Assembly: GCA_020636545.1 (NCBI GenBank) | Contig: JACJXS010000009.1 | Coordinates: 1 to 64,000, forward strand | Length of the DNA: 64,000 nucleotides | Reading direction: 5' to 3' | Origin: Chitinophagales bacterium | GTDB lineage: Bacteria > Bacteroidota > Bacteroidia > Chitinophagales > JADIYW01 | Shown here: in pieces, positions 27,603 to 37,374 of the stretch | Position numbering within the stretch: position 1 is the stretch's first letter | Layout: every line of letters starts with the position of its first letter | The notes under the pieces: generated by a model | Told to the model about the DNA's origin: nothing | The model's input: only the letters and a program-made list of their open reading frames with translations | Databases searched by the model: none | Program-made: the position numbers and the translations under genes

Positions 27603-28358
27603 ATGTTTGATAGTTTTACAATTCAGCAATTTCTCTTTATTTGGATAGGCATTGCACTCATTATTTTCCCAATACAGCTATTTGTTTCTGCACCTTATGG
27701 CAGACATTCTAAAACAACTTGGGGACCGATGGTTCCAAATAGATTAGGTTGGATATTAATGGAAGGTTGGGCATTGGTTGCTATCCTCTTTTTTTATATA
27801 AAATATTTTAATCCTAATATTTATTCATTACTCTTTGTCATTTTATATGCCTTACATTATGTACACAGAGGATTTATTTATCCAATGAGAACAAGAACAA
27901 AAGGGAAATTGAATCCTATATTAATTGTTCTTTTTGCGATGACTTTTAATTCAATCAATGCTGGATTAATTGGTTATTACCTATCAAAAGTAAGTATATA
28001 TCCAGAAGATTATTTTCAGCATTGGAATTTCATTTTAGGAATATTTTTATTTATAAGTGGATTTGTCATCAATTTTAAATCTGATGATATTCTTATTCAT
28101 CTAAGAAAACCTGGAGAAACGGATTATAAAATTCCTAAAGGATTTTTGTTTAAATATATATCTTGCCCTAATCATTTTGGAGAAATGATAGAATGGTTTG
28201 GTTTTATGTTGATGGTTTGGAATTGGGCAGGAATTGCCTTTTTTATATGGACAGTATCCAATTTATTACCAAGAGCGCTTCATCACCACAAATGGTATAA
28301 ACAAAATTTTTCTGATTATCCTAAAGAACGTAAAGCAATATTTCCATTTTTGCTATAA
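27603..28358 (+). CDS. Steroid 5-alpha-reductase-like membrane protein
   Basis: Polytopic membrane protein of 251 aa with about six hydrophobic segments. The C-terminal region contains the 3-oxo-5-alpha-steroid 4-dehydrogenase family features: RKPGETDYKIPKGFLFKYIS, PNHFGEMIEWFGF and HHKWYKQNFSDYPKERKAI, which bind NADPH and the substrate in family members. True steroid activity in bacteria is not assured; related enzymes reduce enoyl double bonds of lipids. It ends 14 bases from the convergent sugar-transferase gene. Confidence 0.82.
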   Translation: MFDSFTIQQFLFIWIGIALIIFPIQLFVSAPYGRHSKTTWGPMVPNRLGWILMEGWALVAILFFYIKYFNPNIYSLLFVILYALHYVHRGFIYPMRTRTKGKLNPILIVLFAMTFNSINAGLIGYYLSKVSIYPEDYFQHWNFILGIFLFISGFVINFKSDDILIHLRKPGETDYKIPKGFLFKYISCPNHFGEMIEWFGFMLMVWNWAGIAFFIWTVSNLLPRALHHHKWYKQNFSDYPKERKAIFPFLL

Positions 28359-28372
28359 TAGATGTCAATATC

Positions 28373-29437
28373 TTAAAAAGCATTCTTTTTAGACTTAGTT
28401 CCTAAAATAGTCATAATAATAATTTTAATATCAAAGAAGATATTCCAATTCCCAACATAAAAAATGTCGTGTAATGTTCTTTCTCTTTTCTGTATTTCAG
28501 TTTCAGTTGGACCACGCCAACCATTCGCTTGTGCCCAACCTGTAATTCCTGGCTTTACTAAGTATCTAAGTGAATAATTAGGAATTTCTGAATGTAAACT
28601 TTCACTTAAGAAAACTCTATGTGGTCTTGGACCAACTAAGCTCATATCCCCTTTTAAAACGTTATATAGTTGTGGCAATTCATCTATATTATGTCTTCTT
28701 ATAAATCGTCCAATAGGTGTAATTCTAGGATCATTTTCTATTGTAGATTTTAGTCCTGAAAAATCATCATCATACATACTTTTAAACTTAAACATTTTAA
28801 AAGGTTTCCCATGCAAACCAATACGAGTTGGCTTATAAAAGACAGACTTTGCACCATGAAATTTGATGAATAAAGCAGTAATTAGAAAAATAGGCGATAA
28901 AATAAACATTGCACATAAGGACGCAGTTATATCAACAAATCGCTTTATAAGAAAATTAATTCCCTCGCATTTTATATTTCTGATTTTATAATCTGTATTA
29001 TTAGCTTCTAATTTATGAAGATTAGATATTGATACGATATTCATTAATTTATCAAATGAATATTGTAAATAATTATTATTTACTTTAAAATTAAAAAATA
29101 GTTCAAAATTAATACCGCTATCATTAATAATTTCTACTAATTGATAAAACATATTTCTACAAAAACCAATATTTGGAAAAAGCAAAGTAATTTTGCTTAC
29201 TTTTCCTGAATTATTAAGAGCATCTCCTAAATCATTGATAGCAATTTTAGTGATAAAAAATTCACTAATGGTAGAAATTGGCGTAACTTCCTTTTGTTGT
29301 ATATTTTTAGATTTATAAAATGCGCAAGCATACAAATTAACATGACTTTTATCGTCATTTAACACTTCTATAAAAATAATACCGCTAAGTCTAGCCAAAA
29401 TTGCAAGATTTTTGGAATTATAGTAGTTTTCTGTCAT
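28373..29437 (-). CDS. Polyprenyl-phosphate sugar-1-phosphate transferase (Bac_transf)
   Basis: Starts a lipid-linked polysaccharide by moving a sugar-1-phosphate onto undecaprenyl phosphate. It is 354 aa. The catalytic C-terminal half begins KRFVDITASLCAMFILSPIF (one membrane segment near residue 170) and contains KFKSMYDDD, RRHNIDELPQLYNVLKGDMS and LVGPRPHR, which are diagnostic. Unlike WcaJ, the first 160 residues have no four-helix membrane domain; they look soluble and only vaguely Rossmann-like. The start is the ATG at 29435-29437. It is separate from the other glycan genes in the window. The sugar is unknown. Confidence 0.87.
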   Translation of the reverse strand: MTENYYNSKNLAILARLSGIIFIEVLNDDKSHVNLYACAFYKSKNIQQKEVTPISTISEFFITKIAINDLGDALNNSGKVSKITLLFPNIGFCRNMFYQLVEIINDSGINFELFFNFKVNNNYLQYSFDKLMNIVSISNLHKLEANNTDYKIRNIKCEGINFLIKRFVDITASLCAMFILSPIFLITALFIKFHGAKSVFYKPTRIGLHGKPFKMFKFKSMYDDDFSGLKSTIENDPRITPIGRFIRRHNIDELPQLYNVLKGDMSLVGPRPHRVFLSESLHSEIPNYSLRYLVKPGITGWAQANGWRGPTETEIQKRERTLHDIFYVGNWNIFFDIKIIIMTILGTKSKKNAF

Positions 29438-29596
29438 AAATGGGGATTTATATTTAGTAAACTTTTTGTCTTCTTAAAAAAACTTCATAAGCAATTGAAA
29501 AATTAGATAGAATAGATAAATACTTCATAAACAAGAATAAATTTAAATAGTTTTGGCTTAAAGATAAATATTAAATTTGAAATAACTCACAAAATT

Positions 29597-29618
29597 AAAT
29601 ACCAGAATCTTGGTATTT
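29597..29618. repeat. Inverted repeat AAATACCA/TGGTATTT
   Basis: A perfect 8-base stem with a 6-base loop (GAATCT), flanked by A-rich sequence. It could be a second weak terminator or an element in the sugar-transferase leader. Confidence 0.4.
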
Positions 29619-29701
29619 AAAAAAAAGTGTCTGTCTGAAAAATAAAATGAAGGCGATGGGATTGCTTAAACAAAATCTTAATCCATCACTTCCAAAATAA
29701 A

Positions 29702-29735
29702 AAGAGGCTGACAAAAATTTTTTGGACAGCCTCTT
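29702..29735 (-). terminator. Terminator of the SusC-SusD-lipoprotein operon
   Basis: The 9-base stem AAGAGGCTG (29702-29710) pairs with CAGCCTCTT (29727-29735), with further A/T pairing inside. Read leftward it is followed by TTTTTATTTT, fitting the operon whose last stop is at 29765. Confidence 0.8.
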
Positions 29736-29764
29736 GTAATAAAGATTAAGATTAAAAAATAAAA

Positions 29765-30208
29765 TTATTCACCAGAATCAGGTGCAATAATCTTAATAGG
29801 TTTTTTGATAATATTATTAGAAGAAACATTTTGTCTTCCAATTGTAACACCATTTGTAGCTGAAACTAGGAAAAGTGTATCTACGACATCACTTGTAATA
29901 CTTGGATTTACTGGAATTATTAACTGAAGCAAATCTTCTCTATTACCTGATTCTACTGTAAATGTACCTGTTTGACTATAAGAACCTCTTAACTCATATT
30001 GTACCGTAAAGTTTTCCCATTGTGGCACATAAATAGAAACAGGAATATCCAAAGTATCTCCAGCAGGAATAACTTCTTTTGCTCCACTTTTAAAATGAAT
30101 ATAAGGTCCATAATACTCTCCAAGATCAACATTTCCTAACTCATCATTAGAACATGATATTGTAAAAACGGTAAATAAAACTAAAATAATTTTTGATATA
30201 TTTTTCAT
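29765..30208 (-). CDS. Lipoprotein of the SusCD operon, 147 aa
   Basis: Unrecognised surface or periplasmic lipoprotein. The signal ends at Cys19 (VFTISCSND). The mature part of about 128 residues is beta-rich (YGPYIHFKSGAKEVIPAGDT, DTLDIPVSIYV, FTVQYELRGSYSQTGTFTV), resembling a single Ig-like or adhesin-type domain such as those encoded after SusD genes. It starts 11 bases after the SusD stop and is the last gene before the terminator. By position it is probably an accessory glycan- or ligand-binding lipoprotein; this is inference. Confidence 0.8.
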   Translation of the reverse strand: MKNISKIILVLFTVFTISCSNDELGNVDLGEYYGPYIHFKSGAKEVIPAGDTLDIPVSIYVPQWENFTVQYELRGSYSQTGTFTVESGNREDLLQLIIPVNPSITSDVVDTLFLVSATNGVTIGRQNVSSNNIIKKPIKIIAPDSGE

Positions 30209-30219
30209 AACTTAAATTT

Positions 30220-31632
30220 TTAAAGGTCAAACCACATTTTTGTATCTAAAGGCTTATTTGGTTTCGCATTTGGATTACTTGATAATTCAGTAGGAGAATA
30301 TTGATATCTTCTAATAATATCTGATAAAGAAGCATCAAGAGGAATTGTTAATGCAGGATACTCTGTTCTTCTCCATTGATTCCAAGGCTCAATTGTTCTA
30401 TCAAATAAGTTTAAATATTGTTGTTTATGGATAGCCTCAAGAGCATCTGTAGAAGACAAAGAAGTAAGATCTGCTAGAGTACTAATAAAAGCAGAAGCAT
30501 CTCCTGGAGCAACACCATAATGTTTCAAAGAAGCATCAACACCACTTAAATACTTAGCATTTGCATCTCCAGATGCAAATCCTCTTTGGATTGCTTCAGC
30601 GATTAATAATTCTTGCTCGGCAAAAGTATGCATGTAATCTGGATAACCTCCATTAATAATATCCGTACTAACATAAGAAATTTCAGGCACTCTATCAGAA
30701 ATCGGTTCAAATGGGTCTATACCTATGTAATCAGATGCGTCATCTCCGATAGTATAAAATTTTTCTAATCTTGGATCACTATCTGTTTGAAGAATATTTA
30801 AGACAACATTAGATGCCAACCATACCTCTTGTGTGCTACCATAATACTTCTCAACTATCATCCAAATCGGGTTCTTTTTACCCGATTCATTAAGATACTG
30901 AAACTTCCAATTATCTGCAGCAGAACTCATCATACCACCTGCTTCAATAAGATTTCCAATATCAGTTGCCTTACTTGGATCCGCATCAACCATAGTCATT
31001 AATACTTTAAGTTTTAATGATCGAGCTAATTTTTTCCATTTTGTAATATCTCCACCAAACCATGGGTCTGGTAATTTCTCTGTATTAGATGCATCTAAAT
31101 CTGCTATAGCTTCATCTAATAAGCCTAAAACTCCGTTTAAAACATCTTTTTGACTATCATAGTGTGGTGCACTATTTGTTTCTATTTGACCAACTTCTGA
31201 GAATGGTATATCTTCCCAAAGCATAGTTGTATTATAATAAATAAATGCTTTCCACACATTAATCTGAGCTACAGCATTTTTGGGATTACTGAACTTCTTT
31301 TTAGACATTTCTAATGCTTGTTGAGCATTGGTTAAGGCATCAGTATAGGTAGTACTCCAAAAATTATTTGTAGTATAAGGTGATACAATAAAAATCTCAT
31401 CCTCCCAATAATTATAATCTCCACCTAACCACATTTGTGTATATAATCTAGTACCATAAACTTCCGCCATTCTTTCAGCGGTATAAGCACCTGCGGAGTT
31501 ATTTAATAGATATACAGGATCTACTGTGGTTGCTGCATCAGGATCTGTATTTATATCAAAATAACCTTTTCTACATGAAGTAACTAAAAGTACCATCATT
31601 ATAGAACATATTAATAAAGTTTTCTTTTTCAT
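30220..31632 (-). CDS. SusD/RagB-family nutrient-binding lipoprotein
   Basis: Outer-surface lipoprotein that caps the SusC channel and hands over ligand. It is 470 aa. The lipobox ends at Cys20 (LLVTSCRKG), followed by FDINTDPDAATTVDP, a hallmark of the SusD-like_2 group. The TPR-like helical body includes NVWKAFIYYNTTMLWEDIPFSE and a C-terminal QWRRTEYPALTIPL block. It lies 17 bases after the SusC gene. The ligand cannot be named: there are no CAZymes, peptidases or sulfatases next to it. Confidence 0.9.
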   Translation of the reverse strand: MKKKTLLICSIMMVLLVTSCRKGYFDINTDPDAATTVDPVYLLNNSAGAYTAERMAEVYGTRLYTQMWLGGDYNYWEDEIFIVSPYTTNNFWSTTYTDALTNAQQALEMSKKKFSNPKNAVAQINVWKAFIYYNTTMLWEDIPFSEVGQIETNSAPHYDSQKDVLNGVLGLLDEAIADLDASNTEKLPDPWFGGDITKWKKLARSLKLKVLMTMVDADPSKATDIGNLIEAGGMMSSAADNWKFQYLNESGKKNPIWMIVEKYYGSTQEVWLASNVVLNILQTDSDPRLEKFYTIGDDASDYIGIDPFEPISDRVPEISYVSTDIINGGYPDYMHTFAEQELLIAEAIQRGFASGDANAKYLSGVDASLKHYGVAPGDASAFISTLADLTSLSSTDALEAIHKQQYLNLFDRTIEPWNQWRRTEYPALTIPLDASLSDIIRRYQYSPTELSSNPNAKPNKPLDTKMWFDL

Positions 31633-31649
31633 ATATAGTATTTTAACAA

Positions 31650-34600
31650 TTAAAATTTCACATTTAAATTAAAACCAATTGATCTTGTAGATGGAGAATT
31701 AAAAAATTCATATCCCTCTCCAATTAAGCTAGTTCCAAAAACATTACTTTCTGGATCAACGTGTGGGACATTTGATTTTAATAATGCTAAATTTCTACCA
31801 GATACTCCAATTGTAAATCCTTTAACAGTTTTGCTATTTTCAAATAATTTAGCTGGCAAAGAATAACTTAATGCTAATTGTCTTAATTTAATATAAGATG
31901 CATCAAAGACATTCGCCTCTGTTATGGAAGTTAGATAATTATTTTTCCAATAATCTTCCATACTTCTTACTGGAACATCATTTGGTCTAGTAGTTCCATC
32001 AGGATTTAACAAAACACCATCATCAATAATAGTTCCATCACGGTTAATAGCCGTTTCTGCAGCTAATCCTGAAGTTCTTAAACCTGCAGTAGTACCGCTA
32101 TACATTACACCACCTTTTCTAAAGTCAAACAATACACTTATCGTTAATCCTTTAATATAGATATCTGCACCAAGCCCCATATTCCATTTAGGATAAATAT
32201 CTCCAAAACGTTTTGGAGAAGGTGCTTGTTGTCTTAGACCAGTTCCAGCATTAATAATATATTTGCCAGTTGCACTATCTCTTAAATAAGCTGTACCATA
32301 TAAACCAAATGTTTGACCTTCCTCTGCTTTAATTTGAAATCCACTAAATCCAGAAGTTAAAACATAGTCCTTTAAGCCAGGATATAATTCTTCTAGTTTT
32401 TGTTTATTCTTAGTGAAATTCATATTTAAACCAATTGAATAATCACGATTTTTAGATTCATATACTGTTGCAGTTACCAATAACTCATGACCTTTATTAG
32501 ATACAGAACCTGCATTGATAATTTTAGAGTTAAACCCAGTAGATGCACTAATTGGTAAAGAGATGATATTATCTTTAGTAACTTTTTGATAATAAGAATA
32601 GTCTATTCTTAGTTTATTTCTAAAGAAATTAAACTCCCCTCCAACTTCCCAATCATTTTGCCTAGAAGGTTTTAAGTTTTGAGATGGATAAGCACTTGTT
32701 GTTTCATAGCCTACTAAATCTCCATAAGGAAATGTTAAATTAGTACCATATTGTCCAAAAACTGAACTTACTGGAATATAAGTGAAGTTAGTTAAATATG
32801 CTGAATAAGAAGAACCTACTTGTGCGTATGAAGCTCTAAGTTTAATATAACTTACCCATTTATCGTTATAATTTTTTATTAATGATAATGGAACAAAACT
32901 ACCACTAACGCCATAATAGTTGTAAACTCTATTTTCCTTAGGAAGAGTAGAATTTATGTCCGTTCTAAAACTAGCATCTATAAAAAATGAATTCCAAAGT
33001 CCTAAGTTTAAATTGTGATATACACCCAACAATCTTGTTTTAACTTTAGATTCGGTAGTTACTACTGTTTTAGCATTCGCATAAGTATATAACTGATCTA
33101 CTACCATATCTTGTGCAGCAATATCAACCAATCTGCTTGATACATTTCTAATATTAAGTCCCACTAAATAAGAAACATCAATATTTTTCCATTTCTTATA
33201 AAACGTATTAATTAAATCAGAATTCAACTGATTTCTTACTATATCCGTTGTTGAATATGCTCCTGGAAGCATACGTAAAGTACCTTTTCTAGTAATTGCA
33301 GTTCTATTTTCTGAAATATAATCAGTACCAATTCTACTTGTAAATGTATACCAGCTCGTTGGTCTAATAATTACTTCTCCAGTTCCATAAAATCTAAATC
33401 CTTTATCTGATACTGGGTTATTTTGAGTTATCCAATATGGATTATTTACTTGATTTGAAGCTGCACCATCTAAACCAACTAAGTTTCCAACTTCATCAAA
33501 AACATGATTTTTAACATCATTTATATCTAAAGTTCTAGGTAATCCTAAAACTAATGAAGGAATAATGCTTTCGTTATTTGAACCTTGTCTTGTTCTTCCA
33601 AATGTATTATTAGCTACTAATGACGCAGATACTCTAGATTCAATATACTTATTTATTTTCTTCCCTGCATTAATTGTAAAAGTATGCCTTCCTAATTTTG
33701 AATTAGGTATAATTCCTCTTTGTGTAACATTACTATAAGCAAATCTATAATCTCCAGTTTCATCTGCATTGCTTAACGCAAAATTTGTAATATAGGTCAT
33801 TCCATTTTCAAAAAAATCTTTAACGTTATTTGGATTTGCTTTTAGAGTTACAGAATCTCCTTTGAAATCAAGGAATTTTTGATCCTGCACTGCACTAATT
33901 TTTGGTCCCCATCCATTTAAATTTTTCAAAACATATACGCCATTAGTACCTTGAGCATATTCATTCTGATAGTTAGGCAATACTAAAGCATGGTCAGTAA
34001 ATACGTTTACGCCTACCTCAACGGTTGGCACTTTTGTTTTCGATACAGCACCTTTTTTTGTGGTTATAATAATTGCACCATTAGAAGCCTGAGAACCATA
34101 AAGTGCTGTTGCAGCACCGCCTTTCAAAACAGTCATCGTTTCAATATCATCAGGATTAATTTCACTATATTTATTACCTTGATCAACACCACCTCCTAAT
34201 ATTTGGTTTCTAGTTCCTGTATTGCCTAAATTAGATACAGGCGTTCCATCAATAACTAATAATGGACTTCCTCCTGATAATCCACTAACACCACGTATAG
34301 TAATTTTTGAACCAGAACCAATAGAGCCTGATTGCGAAGAAATTACCACCCCAGGTGTTTTTGCAGATAAAGCATTTAATAAGTTTGTTTCTTTTACCTT
34401 ATTTAGGGTTTCGCTACTTACTGTGGTGGCAGAATAACCAATTGATTTCTTTTCTTTCTTTACAGCCACTGCAGTAACAATAACTTCATCAATTATTGCT
34501 TGGTCTGTTGCCATTCCAACATTAATTACTAAAGATGTTATCGGTTTTTCCATAGTAGTATAACCTACATAAGAGAAAACCAAACTTGTTATTTCTTTTG

Positions 34601-34793
34601 GAACTTCAAGCGTGTATTTCCCATCAAAGTCTGTTATTGTACCAACGACAGAACCTTTGGCCGAAATACTCACGCCAATAAGGGCTTCTCCTGTTGTTGC
34701 ATCAGTAACTGTACCGCTTATGCTTCTGTTTTGTGCGAACACCTGAACTGTAACAATCAGTCCAAGAATCCATAATGCTAATGCTCTCTTCAT
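31650..34793 (-). CDS. SusC/RagA-family TonB-linked outer membrane transporter
   Basis: Outer-membrane channel of 1047 aa importing oligomeric nutrients with TonB energy. The signal peptide ends about residue 20 (TVQVFA). It is followed by a carboxypeptidase-like regulatory domain (SGTVTDATTGEALIGVSISA) and a plug with the SusC signature DPDDIETMTVLKGGAATALYG (read here as NPDDIETMTVLKGGAA). A 22-stranded barrel ends with aromatic VKF. No STN domain is present, so anti-sigma signalling is unlikely. Operon order is SusC, SusD, lipoprotein. No adjacent regulator was found. Confidence 0.93.
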   Translation of the reverse strand: MKRALALWILGLIVTVQVFAQNRSISGTVTDATTGEALIGVSISAKGSVVGTITDFDGKYTLEVPKEITSLVFSYVGYTTMEKPITSLVINVGMATDQAIIDEVIVTAVAVKKEKKSIGYSATTVSSETLNKVKETNLLNALSAKTPGVVISSQSGSIGSGSKITIRGVSGLSGGSPLLVIDGTPVSNLGNTGTRNQILGGGVDQGNKYSEINPDDIETMTVLKGGAATALYGSQASNGAIIITTKKGAVSKTKVPTVEVGVNVFTDHALVLPNYQNEYAQGTNGVYVLKNLNGWGPKISAVQDQKFLDFKGDSVTLKANPNNVKDFFENGMTYITNFALSNADETGDYRFAYSNVTQRGIIPNSKLGRHTFTINAGKKINKYIESRVSASLVANNTFGRTRQGSNNESIIPSLVLGLPRTLDINDVKNHVFDEVGNLVGLDGAASNQVNNPYWITQNNPVSDKGFRFYGTGEVIIRPTSWYTFTSRIGTDYISENRTAITRKGTLRMLPGAYSTTDIVRNQLNSDLINTFYKKWKNIDVSYLVGLNIRNVSSRLVDIAAQDMVVDQLYTYANAKTVVTTESKVKTRLLGVYHNLNLGLWNSFFIDASFRTDINSTLPKENRVYNYYGVSGSFVPLSLIKNYNDKWVSYIKLRASYAQVGSSYSAYLTNFTYIPVSSVFGQYGTNLTFPYGDLVGYETTSAYPSQNLKPSRQNDWEVGGEFNFFRNKLRIDYSYYQKVTKDNIISLPISASTGFNSKIINAGSVSNKGHELLVTATVYESKNRDYSIGLNMNFTKNKQKLEELYPGLKDYVLTSGFSGFQIKAEEGQTFGLYGTAYLRDSATGKYIINAGTGLRQQAPSPKRFGDIYPKWNMGLGADIYIKGLTISVLFDFRKGGVMYSGTTAGLRTSGLAAETAINRDGTIIDDGVLLNPDGTTRPNDVPVRSMEDYWKNNYLTSITEANVFDASYIKLRQLALSYSLPAKLFENSKTVKGFTIGVSGRNLALLKSNVPHVDPESNVFGTSLIGEGYEFFNSPSTRSIGFNLNVKF

Positions 34794-35163
34794 AAATTAA
34801 TAATTAGTGTCTTTTAATGTTAAAAATCTCTAAGAAATTATACAAAATGTTTTTCAAGGAGCAATTATAGTTAATTAGTCTTAAATAAAAAAATATTTTT
34901 TTTGTTTTTTTTACGCCTTGGTAAAGATTTTATAACATTTCTTGATTTAGGTCTATATTTTCTACTATTTTTTTGTATTTCTGTATTGTAATTCAAAGAA
35001 TAAGAAATTTCCGAATAACAACTCTTTTCATTAGTTTTAATAAAACGTTTTACAATAGTCCATCAAAATCAATTTTACAGTTAAAGAATAGACAACAAAT
35101 CAATTTTACATACATTTTGCACAAAAGACATAAAAACTTTATTTTGATTATATATCTTTGCAC
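34794..35163. other. 370-base divergent intergenic region between SusC and guaB
   Basis: No gene is seen; it is very AT-rich with T-tracts around 34890-34912. It must hold the SusC promoter (minus strand, not located with confidence) and the guaB box at 35153-35160. Confidence 0.6.
35153..35160 (+). promoter_or_regulatory. TAnnTTTG -7 box before guaB
   Basis: TATCTTTG ends 3 bases before the ATG at 35164. This is the tightest box-to-start spacing in the window. Confidence 0.55.
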
Positions 35164-36651
35164 ATGGAAAATATAGCTCATCTTTCACACAATCAAAAAT
35201 TTGCTGGCGAAGGTTTAACCTTTGATGATGTATTACTAATACCTGCTTATTCTCAAGTATTACCAAGAGAAACGAATATTACCTCAAAAGTTACGAAGAA
35301 TATTGATATTAATATTCCTATTCTTTCTGCAGCAATGGATACGGTTACAGAAGCAGAATTGGCGATTGCTTTAGCTCGTGAAGGTGGCATTGGCGTATTG
35401 CATAAAAATATGTCTATAGAGCAGCAAGCCCTGCATGTTAGAAAAGTAAAAAGAACTGAAAGTGGTTTGATTTTAGACCCCATCACTTTGCATCCAGATA
35501 ATAAAGTTGCAGATGCATTTTCTATCATGAAAGACCATAAAATTGGTGGTATTCCTGTAGTGGATAATCAAAATATTTTAGTCGGAATTATTACGAATAG
35601 AGATTTGCGATTTTGTAAGGATCCAAATATGTACATTAAGGATTTAATGACTAAAGAAAATATCGTTACAGCTCCTGAAAAAACAAATTTAAAACAAGCA
35701 GAAGAAATTTTACACCAATACAGAATTGAAAAATTACCCATAGTTGGGAAAGACAATAAATTGGTAGGTTTAATTACTTATAGAGATATTATCAATGTAA
35801 AAAATTATCCAAACTCTTGTAAAGATGAGGGTGGAAGATTGAGAGTAGCCGCCGCAGTTGGTGTTACTCCTGATATGATGCAAAGAATTGAAGCATTAGT
35901 AGATGGTGGGGTAGATTTTATTTCTATAGATACGGCTCACGGTCATTCAAAAGGCGTAATTGATGCTGTAAAAAATGTAAAACAAACTTTCAAAAACTTA
36001 GATGTAGTAGCTGGAAACATTGCAACTGGTGCTGCGGCAAAAGCATTGGCAGAAGCTGGCGTTGATGCGGTAAAAGTGGGCGTTGGTCCAGGGTCAATTT
36101 GCACGACTAGAATTGTTGCCGGTGTGGGTGTTCCTCAGTTAAGTGCTGTTTATGAAGCGGCTTTAGCATTAAAAGGAACGGGTATTCCTGTTATTGCCGA
36201 TGGTGGAATCAGATATACTGGAGATATGGTCAAAGCGATTGCTGCTGGTGCAAATACAATAATGGCTGGTTCTTTATTTGCTGGGACAGAAGAAAGCCCT
36301 GGAGATACTACAATTTTTGAAGGCAGAAAATTCAAAGTTTATAGAGGAATGGGTAGCTTAGAAGCCATGAACGATGGGTCAAAAGATAGATATTTTCAAG
36401 ATGTGGAAGAGGATATTAAAAAATTAGTACCTGAAGGTATTGTTGGAAGGATTCCATATAAAGGAAAATTAAGCGAAGTTGTTTATCAATATATCGGTGG
36501 ATTGAAAGCTGGAATGGGCTATTGTGGGGCAAAAGATATTGCTACATTACAAGAAACTGCACAATTTGTACGCATTACATCAGCGGGTTCGGTAGAATCA
36601 CATCCACATGATGTTTCAATTACCAACGAGGCTCCAAATTATAGCAGATAG
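35164..36651 (+). CDS. guaB: IMP dehydrogenase
   Basis: Oxidises IMP to XMP with NAD, the committed step of GMP synthesis. It is 495 aa from the ATG at 35164; an in-frame TTG two codons upstream overlaps the promoter box and is rejected. [14 protein letters not shown] is at the N-terminus. Two CBS domains span about residues 95-210 ([27 protein letters not shown]). The catalytic Cys lies in [13 protein letters not shown], and the Arg-Tyr flap is represented by [12 protein letters not shown] and the downstream GRIPYKGKL. It is complete, with a normal domain plan and no neighbour of the same pathway. Confidence 0.96.
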   Translation: MENIAHLSHNQKFAGEGLTFDDVLLIPAYSQVLPRETNITSKVTKNIDINIPILSAAMDTVTEAELAIALAREGGIGVLHKNMSIEQQALHVRKVKRTESGLILDPITLHPDNKVADAFSIMKDHKIGGIPVVDNQNILVGIITNRDLRFCKDPNMYIKDLMTKENIVTAPEKTNLKQAEEILHQYRIEKLPIVGKDNKLVGLITYRDIINVKNYPNSCKDEGGRLRVAAAVGVTPDMMQRIEALVDGGVDFISIDTAHGHSKGVIDAVKNVKQTFKNLDVVAGNIATGAAAKALAEAGVDAVKVGVGPGSICTTRIVAGVGVPQLSAVYEAALALKGTGIPVIADGGIRYTGDMVKAIAAGANTIMAGSLFAGTEESPGDTTIFEGRKFKVYRGMGSLEAMNDGSKDRYFQDVEEDIKKLVPEGIVGRIPYKGKLSEVVYQYIGGLKAGMGYCGAKDIATLQETAQFVRITSAGSVESHPHDVSITNEAPNYSR

Positions 36652-36772
36652 TAATCGTTATTAATTCATCTTTTTCTATTTATATAGAAATTGAAAGAAT
36701 TGATTTTCTATTTATAATTTAATGCTTTTTTTGCTTAGTAAATATTACGCCTATCATTTGGTATTTCATTCT

Positions 36773-36780
36773 TATCTTTG
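36773..36780 (+). promoter_or_regulatory. TAnnTTTG -7 box before pth
   Basis: TATCTTTG ends 5 bases before the pth ATG at 36786. Confidence 0.5.
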
Positions 36781-36785
36781 TAATT

Positions 36786-37352
36786 ATGAGTAAGTTTTTA
36801 ATTGTTGGATTAGGAAATATAGGTAATGAATATGCAGATACTCGACATAATATTGGCTTTAACGTCGTGGATACTTTAGCAAATCAATTAAAAGTAAATT
36901 TTACTTTAGAGAAATTAGCAATGTATGCTAATGGAACTTACAAAGGCAAACAAATCCATATTATTAAGCCAACTACGTATATGAATTTAAGTGGAAAGGC
37001 AATAAAATATTGGGCTGAATTTTTGAAAATTGACTTAGAAAATGTGTTAGTAATCCTTGATGATTTAGCATTGCCATTTGGCACATTACGTTTAAAATCT
37101 AAAGGTTCAGATGCTGGACATAACGGCTTACGTTCTATACAAACTGAATTACAAACACAAAACTATCCAAGACTTAGGTTTGGGATTGGCGATAATTTTC
37201 AAAAAGGTAAACAAGTGAATTTTGTGCTTGGAAAATGGAGTGTGGAAGAACAGAAAAAACTAGAAGATAGGATTTTATTGGCTTGTGAAATGACACTTTC
37301 TTTTTGTTTTGCTGGGATTAATAATACCATGAATAGTTATAACAATAAGTAA
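36786..37352 (+). CDS. pth: Peptidyl-tRNA hydrolase
   Basis: Releases tRNA from stalled peptidyl-tRNA in the cytoplasm. It is 188 aa. The family pattern is complete: FLIVGLGNIGNEYADTRHNIG with catalytic His21, a THxxNLSG-equivalent PTTYMNLSG, and the conserved VILDDLALPFGTLRLK and KGSDAGHNGLRSI blocks, then LRFGIG. It leads a same-strand run with the chain-length protein 22 bases downstream, so it may be co-transcribed with polysaccharide genes. Confidence 0.95.
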   Translation: MSKFLIVGLGNIGNEYADTRHNIGFNVVDTLANQLKVNFTLEKLAMYANGTYKGKQIHIIKPTTYMNLSGKAIKYWAEFLKIDLENVLVILDDLALPFGTLRLKSKGSDAGHNGLRSIQTELQTQNYPRLRFGIGDNFQKGKQVNFVLGKWSVEEQKKLEDRILLACEMTLSFCFAGINNTMNSYNNK

Positions 37353-37374
37353 ACTTTTTTATCTTAGCATCAAT

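Larger units (their letters stand above)
29438..29764. other. 327-base intergenic region, no gene seen
   Basis: It holds no plausible coding frame. It contains a hairpin (29597-29618), a minus-strand TAATTTTG box overlapping it (plus-strand CAAAATTA, 29590-29597) that could serve the sugar-transferase gene through a leader of about 150 bases, and the terminator of the SusCD operon at 29702-29735. Confidence 0.6.

Noticed and set aside
29630..29740. Possible IS or MITE remnant (GTGTCTGTCTGAAAAA on the left, GGACAGCCTCTT on the right)
   Set aside because: The ends are only loosely alike, no target duplication or transposase is visible, and the right hairpin is explained as the operon terminator.
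36673..36690. Hairpin TTTCTAT/ATAGAAA after guaB as a terminator
   Set aside because: The stem is all A/T but one pair, with no T run after it; too weak to call.
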